Shown here one piece after another: positions 1 through 8,319 of a DNA stretch of 64,000 nt. The DNA is from Myxococcales bacterium (lineage in GTDB: Bacteria > Myxococcota_A > Polyangia > Polyangiales > Polyangiaceae): assembly GCA_025359105.1 (NCBI GenBank), contig JANYHK010000094.1:1-64000 (forward strand). The letters are read 5' to 3'. Both the position numbers and the translations under genes were made by a program. The first letter of the stretch is position 1, and the number at the start of each line of letters is the position of its first letter. The notes beneath the pieces are model-generated. The model was given only the letters and a program-made list of their open reading frames with translations. It had not been told where the DNA came from and ran no database searches.

Positions 1-141
1 GAGCGCCGTCGCATCATCGCCGCGCTGGAGCAGTGCGCCGGAAATCAGACGAAGGCTGCGCAGCTGCTCGGCATCTCGCGTCGCACCCTCGTGACTCGGC
101 TCAAGGAGTACTCGCTCCCGAGACCGAGGAAGCCCGTCTAG
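1..141 (+). CDS. Fis-family HTH C-terminus of a sigma-54-type response regulator (partial)
   Basis: Only the last 46 codons are present; the gene runs in from before the window and stops with TAG at 139-141. The visible peptide is a Fis-type helix-turn-helix: an initiating helix (RRRIIAALEQC), then GNQTKAAQLLGISRRTL, then a recognition-helix tail ending RPRKPV. This is the standard C-terminus of NtrC-like sigma-54 activators and some Fis-only response regulators. The AAA+ and receiver parts are not visible, so target and signal cannot be named. The stop is 28 bp before the next start on the same strand, so the two could be co-transcribed. Confidence 0.85.
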   Translation, partial: ERRRIIAALEQCAGNQTKAAQLLGISRRTLVTRLKEYSLPRPRKPV

Positions 142-169
142 AAGCTATGACGAGGCGATCTCAGCGACG

Positions 170-844
170 ATGAGCTGGCATCTCCTCGTGGCCACGCGCC
201 TGCCTCCTGCTACGCGCACGCTGCTCGCTTGGGCGGAGGGGCGCGAGGGCGTCCTCGTCGGCGGGGGCCTGGACGGCGTCCACCGCTCGGCGATCGTGCG
301 CCGGCTTCCGCAGGGCGGGGCAGGGGCGCCGAGACCATGCGCGATCCTTTACGCCCCCGAGCCGATCGACGAAGAGGGGTTGCCGCAGCTGCTCGCCGAG
401 GCGGTCCTCGGACCGCGGTTCCAGCTTCGCATCTCGGTGCCCGGCGCCGGGGCGCAGGATCGCGAGCTCGCGACTTCGCTGGCGGCGGCCATCGCCCACG
501 ACGCCGAAGGGGCGGTGTTCGATCCGCAAGCGGAGGAGATCGTCGCGCCGCCGGCGGCGCGTCGCGCTTCGCGGCGGTTCGCGGTCCGTTGCTCGGTCCC
601 GCCCTCGCCGCCCCCGCCGTCCGAGGGGGAAGGGGACGCCGTCGTGCTCGTGGGCATCGTCGACGCCCACGGAAACGCCCAGGTCGTCGAGGTCGTGCGC
701 GAGTCCTACGCCGCGCTCGCCGCCGGGCGCCTGCCGTGCCGGGTCGTCCGCGTCGCGCAGGCCGACGATGGGCGGGAGCTCGTCTTCGTCGAAGCCGCCG
801 GAGTCGTGCTGGAGCTCACGCGCGAGCAGCTCGTCGAGACGTAG
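170..844 (+). CDS. Hypothetical protein, unknown function
   Basis: A 224-residue protein with no family I recognise. It starts MSWHLLVATRLP and has no signal peptide or membrane segment. A Pro-rich stretch (PPSPPPPSEGEGD) at about residue 143 divides it into two alpha/beta-looking halves. The second half has alternating hydrophobic strands (VVLVGIVDAHG, ELVFVEAAGVVLEL). Third-codon-position GC bias and the fit between the regulator and the downstream kinase support real coding, although overlapping frames are also open. The ribosome-binding signal is weak (GAGGCG about 15 nt upstream), so the start is only probable. It ends 62 bp before the kinase start and may share its transcript. Confidence 0.6.
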   Translation: MSWHLLVATRLPPATRTLLAWAEGREGVLVGGGLDGVHRSAIVRRLPQGGAGAPRPCAILYAPEPIDEEGLPQLLAEAVLGPRFQLRISVPGAGAQDRELATSLAAAIAHDAEGAVFDPQAEEIVAPPAARRASRRFAVRCSVPPSPPPPSEGEGDAVVLVGIVDAHGNAQVVEVVRESYAALAAGRLPCRVVRVAQADDGRELVFVEAAGVVLELTREQLVET

Positions 845-906
845 CGTCGCGACTCGCCTCAAGTCATTGGGCAAAGAGCCGTTCTGACATGTGGGGAGCA
901 TTCGCC

Positions 907-2415
907 GTGAGCATCTCTGCGCGACCGGCCATGCTGGCCTTCGAGAACGAGCCCGACTCCGACCCGCCGGAGCGGACGTCGTCGGTCGAGCCGGTGCCGT
1001 CTTCGGTGAGGCGCCGCTCGGCGCTCGCCTCCGAGGCATACGACATCGCCGTCGGTGACCTCATCTGTGGCAAGTTCCGGGTCGAGCGCATCGTCGGCGA
1101 AGGAGGCATGGGCCTCGTGGTGGCGGCGACGCACCTCGGCCTCGACGAGCGCGTCGCGCTGAAGCTGCTGCACCCCGACGCGCGGAAGAACCCGGAGGCG
1201 ATCGCGCGCTTCTTCCAGGAGGCGAAGGCGGCGGCGAAGCTGAAGAGCGACCACGTCGCGCATGTCCTGGACGTCAGTCAGCGGCAAGACGGGTGCCCGT
1301 TCATCGTGATGGAGCTTCTTCGCGGGAGCGATCTTCGGCACGTGCTCAACGTCGACGGCACGCTATCGGTGGAGACGACGGTCGACTACATGATTCAGGC
1401 GTGCGAGGGCCTCGCCGAAGCGCACGCGCGCGGGATCGTTCACCGCGACATCAAGCCGGAGAACCTCTTCCTCGCCGAGCGCTCTCAAGGGTGGCGCATC
1501 GTGAAGATCCTCGATTTCGGGATCTCGAAGGCCATGCTCGCGTCGTCGAGCATGAACGAATCGAACATCCGCACGGGGGCCATCATGGGATCGCCGTCGT
1601 ACATGTCCCCCGAGCAGCTCCGCGAGACGGCGACGGTCGATCACCGGACCGACATCTGGGCGCTCGGCGCGGTGATGTACGAGCTGCTTGCCGGCGCCTG
1701 CCCGTTCGATTCGGACAGACCGCTGACCGCGCTCATCGTCGAGATCCTGCAAGACGATCCGACGCCGTTGAACGAGCGGTGTCCGCATGTCCCGACCGGA
1801 CTCTCGCAGATCGTAGCCCGCTGCATGGAGAAGGATCGCGACGATCGCTTCGCCACGGCGGCCGATCTCGCCATCGCGCTCCTCCCCTACGGGCCACGTG
1901 GCGCGCGCGTCGCCGTCGAGCGCGCCATCGCGGTGACGAACGAGGCCGGAGGCGAAAGCACGCGAGCGCTCACGATGCCGAACACGATACCGCCTCTCGT
2001 TTCGACCCGCGCTGCCGGTCTCCAGAGGACGGCGCTCGCTCTCGACGTCGAGCTGCCCCCGATCTCGTCACGGCAGATCGTGACGCACCCGGATCTGATC
2101 GCCGAGATGGGTCGAACCGCCCGCTCTCGGTTCTGGGCCTACGTCGCCGTCGTCGGGATCGCCGCCCTCGCCCTGGTCACTGTGGTGGCCATCCTCCAGT
2201 CGGCGTCGCCCTCGGTGGTCCGCGTGCCCCCTGCCCGTGCCCGCGCCGTCGTCAACCACGTTTCCGTCTCGTCGGCAGAAGAGCGAAGCGTCGGCCCCTC
2301 GGACGCCCCAGCGCCCGTGGTTCTGACCCCGCCGAAGCCCATCGCGCCGCGCGCACCGGTGCAGCAGCCGAGCCCGCCAGGAGACAGCTCCCTCGAGATC
2401 CGGGGGACCCGTTGA
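907..2415 (+). CDS. Transmembrane Ser/Thr protein kinase (Hanks type)
   Basis: Predicted protein of 502 aa. A cytoplasmic kinase domain spans about residues 55-330: glycine loop GEGGMG (64-69), lysine in VALKLL (about 86), catalytic loop HRDIKPEN (179-186), DFG (203-205), and SPEQ in place of APE. A linker follows, then one membrane helix at about 410-432 and a Pro-rich extracytoplasmic tail ending LEIRGTR. All catalytic residues are present, so it should be active. I chose GTG at 907 because GGGGAG lies 8 nt upstream; ATG at 889 or 931 are alternatives. It is the first of two tandem kinases upstream of a TPR-PEGA-TonB receptor gene. The substrate is unknown. Confidence 0.9.
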   Translation: MSISARPAMLAFENEPDSDPPERTSSVEPVPSSVRRRSALASEAYDIAVGDLICGKFRVERIVGEGGMGLVVAATHLGLDERVALKLLHPDARKNPEAIARFFQEAKAAAKLKSDHVAHVLDVSQRQDGCPFIVMELLRGSDLRHVLNVDGTLSVETTVDYMIQACEGLAEAHARGIVHRDIKPENLFLAERSQGWRIVKILDFGISKAMLASSSMNESNIRTGAIMGSPSYMSPEQLRETATVDHRTDIWALGAVMYELLAGACPFDSDRPLTALIVEILQDDPTPLNERCPHVPTGLSQIVARCMEKDRDDRFATAADLAIALLPYGPRGARVAVERAIAVTNEAGGESTRALTMPNTIPPLVSTRAAGLQRTALALDVELPPISSRQIVTHPDLIAEMGRTARSRFWAYVAVVGIAALALVTVVAILQSASPSVVRVPPARARAVVNHVSVSSAEERSVGPSDAPAPVVLTPPKPIAPRAPVQQPSPPGDSSLEIRGTR

Positions 2416-2423
2416 CGCTCGGT

Positions 2424-2453
2424 CGCACGCGCACGCGCACACGCACATGCGCA
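2424..2453. repeat. 30-bp alternating purine-pyrimidine tract
   Basis: Every base from 2424 to 2453 alternates pyrimidine and purine, built from repeated CGCA/CGCG steps. It lies just after the first kinase stop, in the 128-bp gap before the second kinase. Such tracts can adopt left-handed Z-DNA under negative supercoiling. Function here is inference only. Confidence 0.6.
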
Positions 2454-2543
2454 GGAGGTCATACGCTGTACGCACCAAGAAATCAGCCCTCCGTAACGCA
2501 GATGGCCTTTTCACCGATCGGTTGGGGCGCGTAAAGTTTTCAC

Positions 2544-4070
2544 GTGGCTCGATCCGTCCCCGCCTCCGACAAACCGCGCGCATGGACGAAGGGCCATGTG
2601 ATCGGCGGGAAGTTCTCGGTGGAGCGCGTGATCGGCGAGGGCGGAATGGGCATCGTCGTCGCGGCGAAGCACATCGAGCTCGACGAGCACGTCGCGATCA
2701 AGTTCCTCCGCCAGGATCTCGCGGCGGACAGCGATCTCCTCGCGCGCTTTACGCAAGAAGCGCGCGACGCGGTGAAGCTGAAGAGCGAATACGTGGCCCG
2801 CACGTTCGACGTCGGCGTCGACGACGGGTGCCCCTTCATCGTGATGGAGTACCTCGACGGGCACGACCTCGGGCGCGAGCTCGAGCTCAAGGGAACACTC
2901 CCGATCGACGTCGCTGCCGAGTACATCATCCAGGCGTGCGCGGGCGTCGCCGCGGCCCACGCGCGCGGCATCGTCCATCGGGACATCAAGCCGGAGAACA
3001 TCTTCCTCGCCGAGCGCGGCGATGGCTCGTCGATCGTGAAGATCCTCGACTTCGGGATCTCGAAGGCGGTCCTCTCTTCTGGGAGCACTGTACGCAACCC
3101 GATCCTTGGCTCGCCTTATTACATGTCGCCCGAGCAGCTGCGCGGCGGCGACGTCGACTTTCGCTCGGACATCTGGTCGCTCGGTGTCGTCCTCTTCGAG
3201 CTGCTGGCGGGCGTACCGGCGTTCGACTCCGAGCAACCGCTGGGGCCCCTGCTTCGCGCCATCCAGCGCGACCCTCCGCGCAAGCTGACCGATTTTCGCC
3301 CGATGGCGCCGCAGGAGCTCGAGGATCTCATCCTTCAGTGCATGGCGAAGGATCCCGCCGAGCGTGTGCAGAGCGCGGCGGAGCTGTCGATCGCGCTCCT
3401 CAAGTTCGCCCCGAAGCGCGCGCGTGTGCCGGCCGAGCGAGCCTCGAGCGTGACGCGCGCCGCGGGCCTCTCGAGTGACGCGAAGCTCGAGCTCCCTCCG
3501 TCGACGGCGCCGCCCCCGACCGAAGAGGCGCGAACCTCGGTGCCGCAGATTCCGCCGTCGGGGCGCGTGCCGGTACGAGCGTCCGTTCCCACGCCGTCCG
3601 TGAGCAGCGTGAAGCCGACGCCGGTCGCTGCCAGCTCTTCCGGCGACGCGCCCGAGAAGAGCGACGGCAAGAACAAGGGGCTCTTCGCGATCGCGGCGGC
3701 CGCCATCGTGATCCTGTTGCTTGGTGTGGTGGCACTGACGCGATCGAGCGGCCCGCCGGCGGTTACGAGGGGCGCGCCCTCGGCCCCCACCGGGCTGGCG
3801 GCGGCGGCGGGCCCGGTGCCGCCGGCCGGCCTGCCCGTGGCGCCGACGGCGAGCGCGGGACCCTCCGACTCCGCAGACGTAGCCGACGCGAAGGCGGACG
3901 ACTCCGTCCCCTCCGGGCAGGGCCCGTCGCGCGTGCCGCCGCGGGGCGCGCCACCGGTGTACGGCAACGGCCGTCGTGCGGCTCCGACCGCTTCGCCTAC
4001 GAATCAAGCGTCTCCTCCCCCCCCTCCTCCTCCGTCGCGTCCGGACCTCGACATCCGGATGACGCGTTAG
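2544..4070 (+). CDS. Transmembrane Ser/Thr protein kinase (Hanks type), tandem paralogue
   Basis: Protein of 508 aa starting at GTG 2544. The kinase domain covers about residues 20-290: glycine loop GEGGMG (31-36), lysine 53 in VAIKFL, HRDIKPEN (145-152), DFG (169-171), MSPEQ. A long Pro/Ser/Thr-rich linker leads to a single membrane helix (about 380-400, FAIAAAAIVILLLGVVAL). An Ala/Pro/Gly-rich extracytoplasmic tail ends LDIRMTR. It is clearly a paralogue of the kinase just upstream and shares its C-terminal (D/E)IRxTR ending. The catalytic set is complete. Its position 109 bp before the TPR-PEGA-TonB receptor suggests a functional link, but no substrate can be read from sequence. Confidence 0.93.
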   Translation: MARSVPASDKPRAWTKGHVIGGKFSVERVIGEGGMGIVVAAKHIELDEHVAIKFLRQDLAADSDLLARFTQEARDAVKLKSEYVARTFDVGVDDGCPFIVMEYLDGHDLGRELELKGTLPIDVAAEYIIQACAGVAAAHARGIVHRDIKPENIFLAERGDGSSIVKILDFGISKAVLSSGSTVRNPILGSPYYMSPEQLRGGDVDFRSDIWSLGVVLFELLAGVPAFDSEQPLGPLLRAIQRDPPRKLTDFRPMAPQELEDLILQCMAKDPAERVQSAAELSIALLKFAPKRARVPAERASSVTRAAGLSSDAKLELPPSTAPPPTEEARTSVPQIPPSGRVPVRASVPTPSVSSVKPTPVAASSSGDAPEKSDGKNKGLFAIAAAAIVILLLGVVALTRSSGPPAVTRGAPSAPTGLAAAAGPVPPAGLPVAPTASAGPSDSADVADAKADDSVPSGQGPSRVPPRGAPPVYGNGRRAAPTASPTNQASPPPPPPPSRPDLDIRMTR

Positions 4071-4179
4071 CTCCCCGCTTCGGCAGTCCGCTTCAGGCAA
4101 TACCGTTACGGCCGTACCCGCCGCTCGTCCCCCAGGCTGCACGCCCACCTCGCAGGCGCCAACGTTCGTACAAGGTGAG

Positions 4180-7125
4180 ATGAAACCGAACCTATCCGCG
4201 CTGAAACTCTTCTTCCTCGCTGCGCTCCTCTCGCTGTTCACGCTCGCAAGCCTGGCGCGGCCCGCCTTCGCGGACGACACGGCCGACGAAGCGGAGCTGC
4301 AGTTCCAGCTCGGCGCCGAGCGCTATCAGGCGAACGACTTCAAGGGTGCGCTCGAGCACTTCTTGCAATCCAATCGCCTCGCGCCGAACCGCAACGTTCT
4401 GTTCAACATCGCGCGCGCGTACGAGCAGCTGCGGCAGACACCCGACGCGTTCCGTTACTACACGCTGGCTCGCGACGGCGAGACGGACGCCGTGGTCTTG
4501 AAGCGCCTCGACGACGCCATCGCGCGCATCACCCAGAGCGTCGCCGTACTCAAGATCGAGAGCGATCCCCCCGGGGCGACGATCTTCATCGACCGCAAGG
4601 ACCTCGGCGCGCGCGGCAACGCCCCTCGCGCCCTCGGCCTCCCTGCCGGCAGGTACAAGGTGATCGTCGAGCTCGCCGGCTACGAGAAGGCGGAGAGCGC
4701 GCCCATCGACGTGCAGCTCGGCCAGTCGGTGCCCGTGAAGCTGAAGCTGAAGCAAATCCTCGGCGGTCTCCGCGTCGAGGGCGACGCCGTCGGCGCACAG
4801 ATCCGCCTCGATCGCGAGGACGGCGCGGTGGCCGGCTCCGTCCCGACGACCTTGAGCGTCCCGCCCGGGCGCCACACCGTCTTCGTGACGAAGGAGGGCT
4901 ACAAGCCCGTCGACTTGCCCGTCGAGGTCGTCGCCAACCAGGTAGCCACCGTGCGCGCGAAGATGGAGGCCCAGACCGGCGCCGTCGTCGTGAACGCCGA
5001 CGTTCGCGAGGCGCTCGTCACCATCGACGGCAAGCCGGTCGGATTCACGCCCACCGTCCTCGCCGTGCCCATCGGCAAGCACCGCCTGCAGATCTCGCAG
5101 GGCGGCTTCCGCACGTTCGATCAGCCGATCGTCGTCTCCACGACCGAGCAGGTCAAGATCGACGCGCAGCTGACCACGCTCGAAGAGGTCACCGCCGCGT
5201 CGCGCGTCACCGAGTCGGTCGAGGACGCGCCGAGCTCCGTCACGATCATCAACTCGCAAGAGCTCCGCGCGATGGGCTACCCGACCATCTCCGAGGCCAT
5301 CCGTGGCGTGCGCGGGCTGTACCTGTCCGACGACCGAAGCTACGAGACGATCGGCTTCCGTGGCTTCGGCCGCCCCGGCGACTACGGCAACCGCGTCCTC
5401 GTGCTCATCGATGGTCACCCGACGAACGACAACTACATCGAGTCGTCGTACGTGGACGTCAGCGGGCGCGTCGATCTCGAGGACATCGAGCGCGTCGAGG
5501 TCGTGCGAGGCCCGGGCTCGGTGCTGTACGGATCGAGCGCCTTCTTCGGCGTCATCAACCTCGTGACGCGCAGCCGTCAGGCGCCGACGCACGGTGAGGT
5601 CGGCGTCTCCGCTGTCCAGTACGGCACCGGTCGCGCGCGCGTCATGGCGCACGTCAACCTCGGGCCCGACGCGGGCTTCTGGACCAGCGTCTCCGGCGCG
5701 CACAGCGCCGGGCGCGACTTCTACTTCCAGGAATACTCGGGCGACCCCTCCACCGGCGGCAACGCGCGCGGCGTGGACGGCTTCGACGCGAGCACCGTGC
5801 ACGGGCGCGCCTGGTACAAGGACCTCACGCTGCAGTGGTTTCTCACGTCGCGGAAAAAGAACCTCCCGACCGGCGAATACGGCACCGTCTTCGGCAACCC
5901 GAACACGCACTACGCCGACACGCGCGGCTTCCTCGAAGCACGCTACGAGCCGAAGGTCACCGAGACGCTGCAGCTCCTCTCGCGCGGGTACGCGAACCTC
6001 TACTACTTCGACGATCTGCTCCCATACCTGCCCTCCCAGGGCGGCAACGAGAACGACAGTTTTCGTGGAACGTGGGCCGGCGGCGAGCAGCGCCTCGTGT
6101 GGACGCCGATCGCGCCCGTGCGCGTGACCGTCGGCGGCGAGCTGCAGCGCCACATTCGCGCCGAGCAGTCCGGCAGCAACGCGGCCGGTCCGCTCATCAC
6201 GACGACGAGCTCGTTTCGCAACGATCCGTTCACCGTCGGCGCCGTGTATGGCAACGTCGACTACACCGCCACGAAGGCCATCAAGGCCGTCGCCGGCGCG
6301 CGCTTCGACACCTACTCCAACTCCGGCTCCGCGCTCAGCCCCCGCCTGGCCTTCATCTTGAAACCGTACGACGGCGGCAACGTGAAGGTCATCGGGGGTC
6401 GCGCCTTCCGCGCGCCGAGCGTGTACGAGCTGTTCTACCGGTCGTCTGCGCAGATCCGCCCCGACGAGTCCGGGCTCAGCCTCTCGCCGGAGAGCATCTA
6501 CTCCGGCGAGCTCGAGTACTCGCATCGCTTCACGAGCACGGTGACGGGTCTCCTGGCCGGGTACACCAACTACGTCACCGACCTCGTCGTCCTCCGCGAC
6601 GTCGCGAGCCCCTCGCAGCAGGGGGCCACGGCGCAGCAGTACCAGAACTCGTCCAACCCCATCCTCACCGTCGGCGGCGAGGCCGAGGTTCGCCGCGAAT
6701 GGCGCCAGGGCTGGATGTTGTCGACCTCGTACTCGTACCAGCACTCGCGGTACCTGAAGAACGACGGGTCGCTGCGCGAGGTCCCCAACTCGCCGGAGCA
6801 CCTGGTCGCGTTCAAGGGTGCGGTGCCCCTCATCGGTCGGTCGCTCATGGCGATGACCCGGATCACGCTCGAGGGACCGCGCTACGACGGCCACGACAGG
6901 GTGCCCGCCGCAGGGACGCTCGACCAGCAAACCCGCACCGATCCCTTCGTCGTCTGGGACCTGGTCTTCTCGGGCGAAGCGGAGAAGCTCGGCGTCCGCT
7001 GGAACGTCGGCGTATACAACGTCGCCGACGCGAAATACACGACGATCCCCAGCGTCGAGTTCACCCAGCGGCAGATCGTCCAGAACGGCCGGACGTTCCT
7101 CGCCAGCGTCAACGTGATCTTCTAG
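4180..7125 (+). CDS. TonB-dependent outer-membrane receptor with N-terminal TPR and three PEGA repeats
   Basis: Protein of 981 aa with a Sec signal peptide (about 1-31, ending ARPAFA). TPR-like helices follow at about 36-110 (LGAERYQANDFKGALEHF). Three PEGA-type beta domains sit at about 123-190, 196-262 and 268-332, marked by PPGATIFIDRK, PPGRHTVFV and VTIDGKPVGFTPT. The plug starts near 346 (SSVTIINSQELRAMGY) and contains LVLIDGHPT and VEVVRGPGSVLYGSSAF, typical of TonB receptors. The remaining roughly 500 residues are beta-barrel-like. No clear TonB box was seen; EEVTAASR is where one would be expected. The ligand is unknown. An ordinary receptor lacks the 300-residue TPR-PEGA extension, which would lie in the periplasm. 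The small exported-protein gene begins 8 nt downstream. Confidence 0.9.
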   Translation: MKPNLSALKLFFLAALLSLFTLASLARPAFADDTADEAELQFQLGAERYQANDFKGALEHFLQSNRLAPNRNVLFNIARAYEQLRQTPDAFRYYTLARDGETDAVVLKRLDDAIARITQSVAVLKIESDPPGATIFIDRKDLGARGNAPRALGLPAGRYKVIVELAGYEKAESAPIDVQLGQSVPVKLKLKQILGGLRVEGDAVGAQIRLDREDGAVAGSVPTTLSVPPGRHTVFVTKEGYKPVDLPVEVVANQVATVRAKMEAQTGAVVVNADVREALVTIDGKPVGFTPTVLAVPIGKHRLQISQGGFRTFDQPIVVSTTEQVKIDAQLTTLEEVTAASRVTESVEDAPSSVTIINSQELRAMGYPTISEAIRGVRGLYLSDDRSYETIGFRGFGRPGDYGNRVLVLIDGHPTNDNYIESSYVDVSGRVDLEDIERVEVVRGPGSVLYGSSAFFGVINLVTRSRQAPTHGEVGVSAVQYGTGRARVMAHVNLGPDAGFWTSVSGAHSAGRDFYFQEYSGDPSTGGNARGVDGFDASTVHGRAWYKDLTLQWFLTSRKKNLPTGEYGTVFGNPNTHYADTRGFLEARYEPKVTETLQLLSRGYANLYYFDDLLPYLPSQGGNENDSFRGTWAGGEQRLVWTPIAPVRVTVGGELQRHIRAEQSGSNAAGPLITTTSSFRNDPFTVGAVYGNVDYTATKAIKAVAGARFDTYSNSGSALSPRLAFILKPYDGGNVKVIGGRAFRAPSVYELFYRSSAQIRPDESGLSLSPESIYSGELEYSHRFTSTVTGLLAGYTNYVTDLVVLRDVASPSQQGATAQQYQNSSNPILTVGGEAEVRREWRQGWMLSTSYSYQHSRYLKNDGSLREVPNSPEHLVAFKGAVPLIGRSLMAMTRITLEGPRYDGHDRVPAAGTLDQQTRTDPFVVWDLVFSGEAEKLGVRWNVGVYNVADAKYTTIPSVEFTQRQIVQNGRTFLASVNVIF

Positions 7126-7133
7126 GAGACCCC

Positions 7134-7544
7134 GTGACCCAGATGAACAAGTGGACTCGATTCTCAGTCATCGCCGCCACCGCCGCACCCCTCGGGCTCG
7201 CGTTCGCGGTCTGCCTCGCGGTCGCGTGCAGCGGAGGCGCTGGCAGCTCGCTCGCCTCCTGCCCCGACCCCGTCGACATCGCACCCGGCGGCTCGTGCAC
7301 CACCGGCACCGCGTGCGCCTCGGCGGCTGCTCTCCCCGATTGCCCGGGCAGCGCCGGCTCGCTCACGTGCAACTGCACGAACGCCGGCTGGGTCTGCGCG
7401 GACCCGACGGGAAGCGTCTGCTACCCCGACGGCGGTGACGAAGGGGGCGAGGGCGGCGGCGACGAAGGCGGCGGCGGCGAAGCGGGAGGCGACGACGGAG
7501 GGGCCGAGCTCGACGCGCCTTCTGACGTGGCGAAGAAGGGCTGA
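7134..7544 (+). CDS. Small exported Cys-containing, Gly/Asp/Glu-rich protein
   Basis: Protein of 136 aa beginning VTQMNKWTRF. GTG 7134 is preferred because GGAG lies 5 nt upstream; ATG 7143 is the alternative. A hydrophobic segment (about 11-32) ends AVCLAVACSGG, resembling a lipoprotein signal with an imperfect lipobox. The middle carries eight cysteines in a short module (SCPDPVDI..CTTGTACAS..CNCTNAGWVC), probably disulfide-bonded. The tail is low-complexity Gly/Glu/Asp (GGDEGGEGGGDEGGGGE). It starts 8 nt after the TonB receptor and is probably co-transcribed with it. No family was recognised. An acidic surface tail could bind cations, but that is speculation. Confidence 0.75.
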   Translation: MTQMNKWTRFSVIAATAAPLGLAFAVCLAVACSGGAGSSLASCPDPVDIAPGGSCTTGTACASAAALPDCPGSAGSLTCNCTNAGWVCADPTGSVCYPDGGDEGGEGGGDEGGGGEAGGDDGGAELDAPSDVAKKG

Positions 7545-7548
7545 CCGC

Positions 7549-7911
7549 TCACTCCTCCTTCTTCGCCCAGTCCTCGAAGCACCGTGCGTGGAGGCCCCCG
7601 CCTGCGGAGAACCAGTAGATCGTGCTGCCGGCCTTGTAGCGCGTGCCGCAATGAATGCACTCGCCGCCGAGCGGGCTGGCGATGCGCTCGGGGGGATCCG
7701 CCACGCGCCGCACGCCGCGCTTGGACTGCGACGAGCGCTTCTTCGCGCCGGACGCCGTGCGGTTCGGCGTGCTGTGGCGCGGCATCGCGATGACGAGCTT
7801 GTGCTCGCGGATCAACTTCGCGAGGACGAGCGCTGCGGTTCGGGCCTCGTGCTCGTTGGGCGACGTCGTCAGCGCGAGGAGGTTCTTTGCCCGATCCAGG
7901 ACGGAGCTCAT
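7549..7911 (-). CDS. DUF2786-like protein with C-terminal Cys/His cluster
   Basis: A 120-aa protein starting MSSVLDRAKNLLALTTSPNEHEA. The N-terminal 40 residues match the DUF2786 pattern (a short helical segment with LLALxxSPNEHEA). A basic linker follows, then a zinc-ribbon-like end: CIHCG at about 87 and HARCFEDW near the C-terminus. Metal binding is inferred from the Cys/His spacing. The stop is 4 nt from the end of the convergent upstream gene. The start lies only 21 bp from the divergent fluoride channel gene. No Shine-Dalgarno is evident. Biochemical function is unknown. Confidence 0.75.
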   Translation of the reverse strand: MSSVLDRAKNLLALTTSPNEHEARTAALVLAKLIREHKLVIAMPRHSTPNRTASGAKKRSSQSKRGVRRVADPPERIASPLGGECIHCGTRYKAGSTIYWFSAGGGLHARCFEDWAKKEE

Positions 7912-7932
7912 CTCGGGTAGAGTAACCCGGCT

Positions 7933-8319
7933 ATGACGCAGCTCCTCTGGATTTGCCTTGCCGGTGCCGTCGGGACCGGCGCGCGGTACGGCGTGGGATT
8001 GTGGGCGGCCAGGGCGTTCGGGACCGCTTTCCCCTACGGCACGCTCGCGGTGAACCTGGTGGGGTCGTTCCTCATCTCCGTCGTCCTCGTCCTCGCGGTG
8101 TCGACCGAGCACATCGGTCCGACCCTCCGCCTTGCGCTGACGACCGGGTTCATGGGAGGCCTCACTACGTACTCGTCCTTCAACAGCGAGGCGCTCAAGT
8201 ACTTCGACGAGCGTGCCTGGGGAATGGGTGCAGTCTACATGCTCACGACGGGCGGCGGATGCCTCGTCGCCGGCGCGCTCGGCGTCGTCGTCGCCCGTCG
8301 GCTCACGGGGACGGGTTAG
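7933..8319 (+). CDS. crcB: Fluoride ion channel/exporter CrcB (Fluc)
   Basis: Protein of 128 aa with four hydrophobic segments, the normal size for a CrcB/Fluc monomer. Family signatures are visible: GAVGTGARYGVG near the N-terminus, PYGTLAVNLVGSF in helix 2 and TGFMGGLTTYSSF in helix 3, the conserved segment containing the pore Phe and Ser/Thr residues. Fluc proteins assemble as dual-topology dimers and expel fluoride passively from the cytoplasm. A single gene is consistent with a homodimer. No fluoride riboswitch is possible in the 21-bp gap upstream. It is divergent from the DUF2786 gene. Confidence 0.93.
   Translation: MTQLLWICLAGAVGTGARYGVGLWAARAFGTAFPYGTLAVNLVGSFLISVVLVLAVSTEHIGPTLRLALTTGFMGGLTTYSSFNSEALKYFDERAWGMGAVYMLTTGGGCLVAGALGVVVARRLTGTG

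Noticed and set aside
229-906. Upstream in-frame extension of the first kinase (adds over 220 Arg/Ala-rich residues)
   Set aside because: The composition is a frame shadow of the gene at 170-844, and a better start with a ribosome-binding site exists at 907.
7912-7932. Fluoride riboswitch before crcB
   Set aside because: The gap to the divergent gene is only 21 bp, too short for the aptamer.
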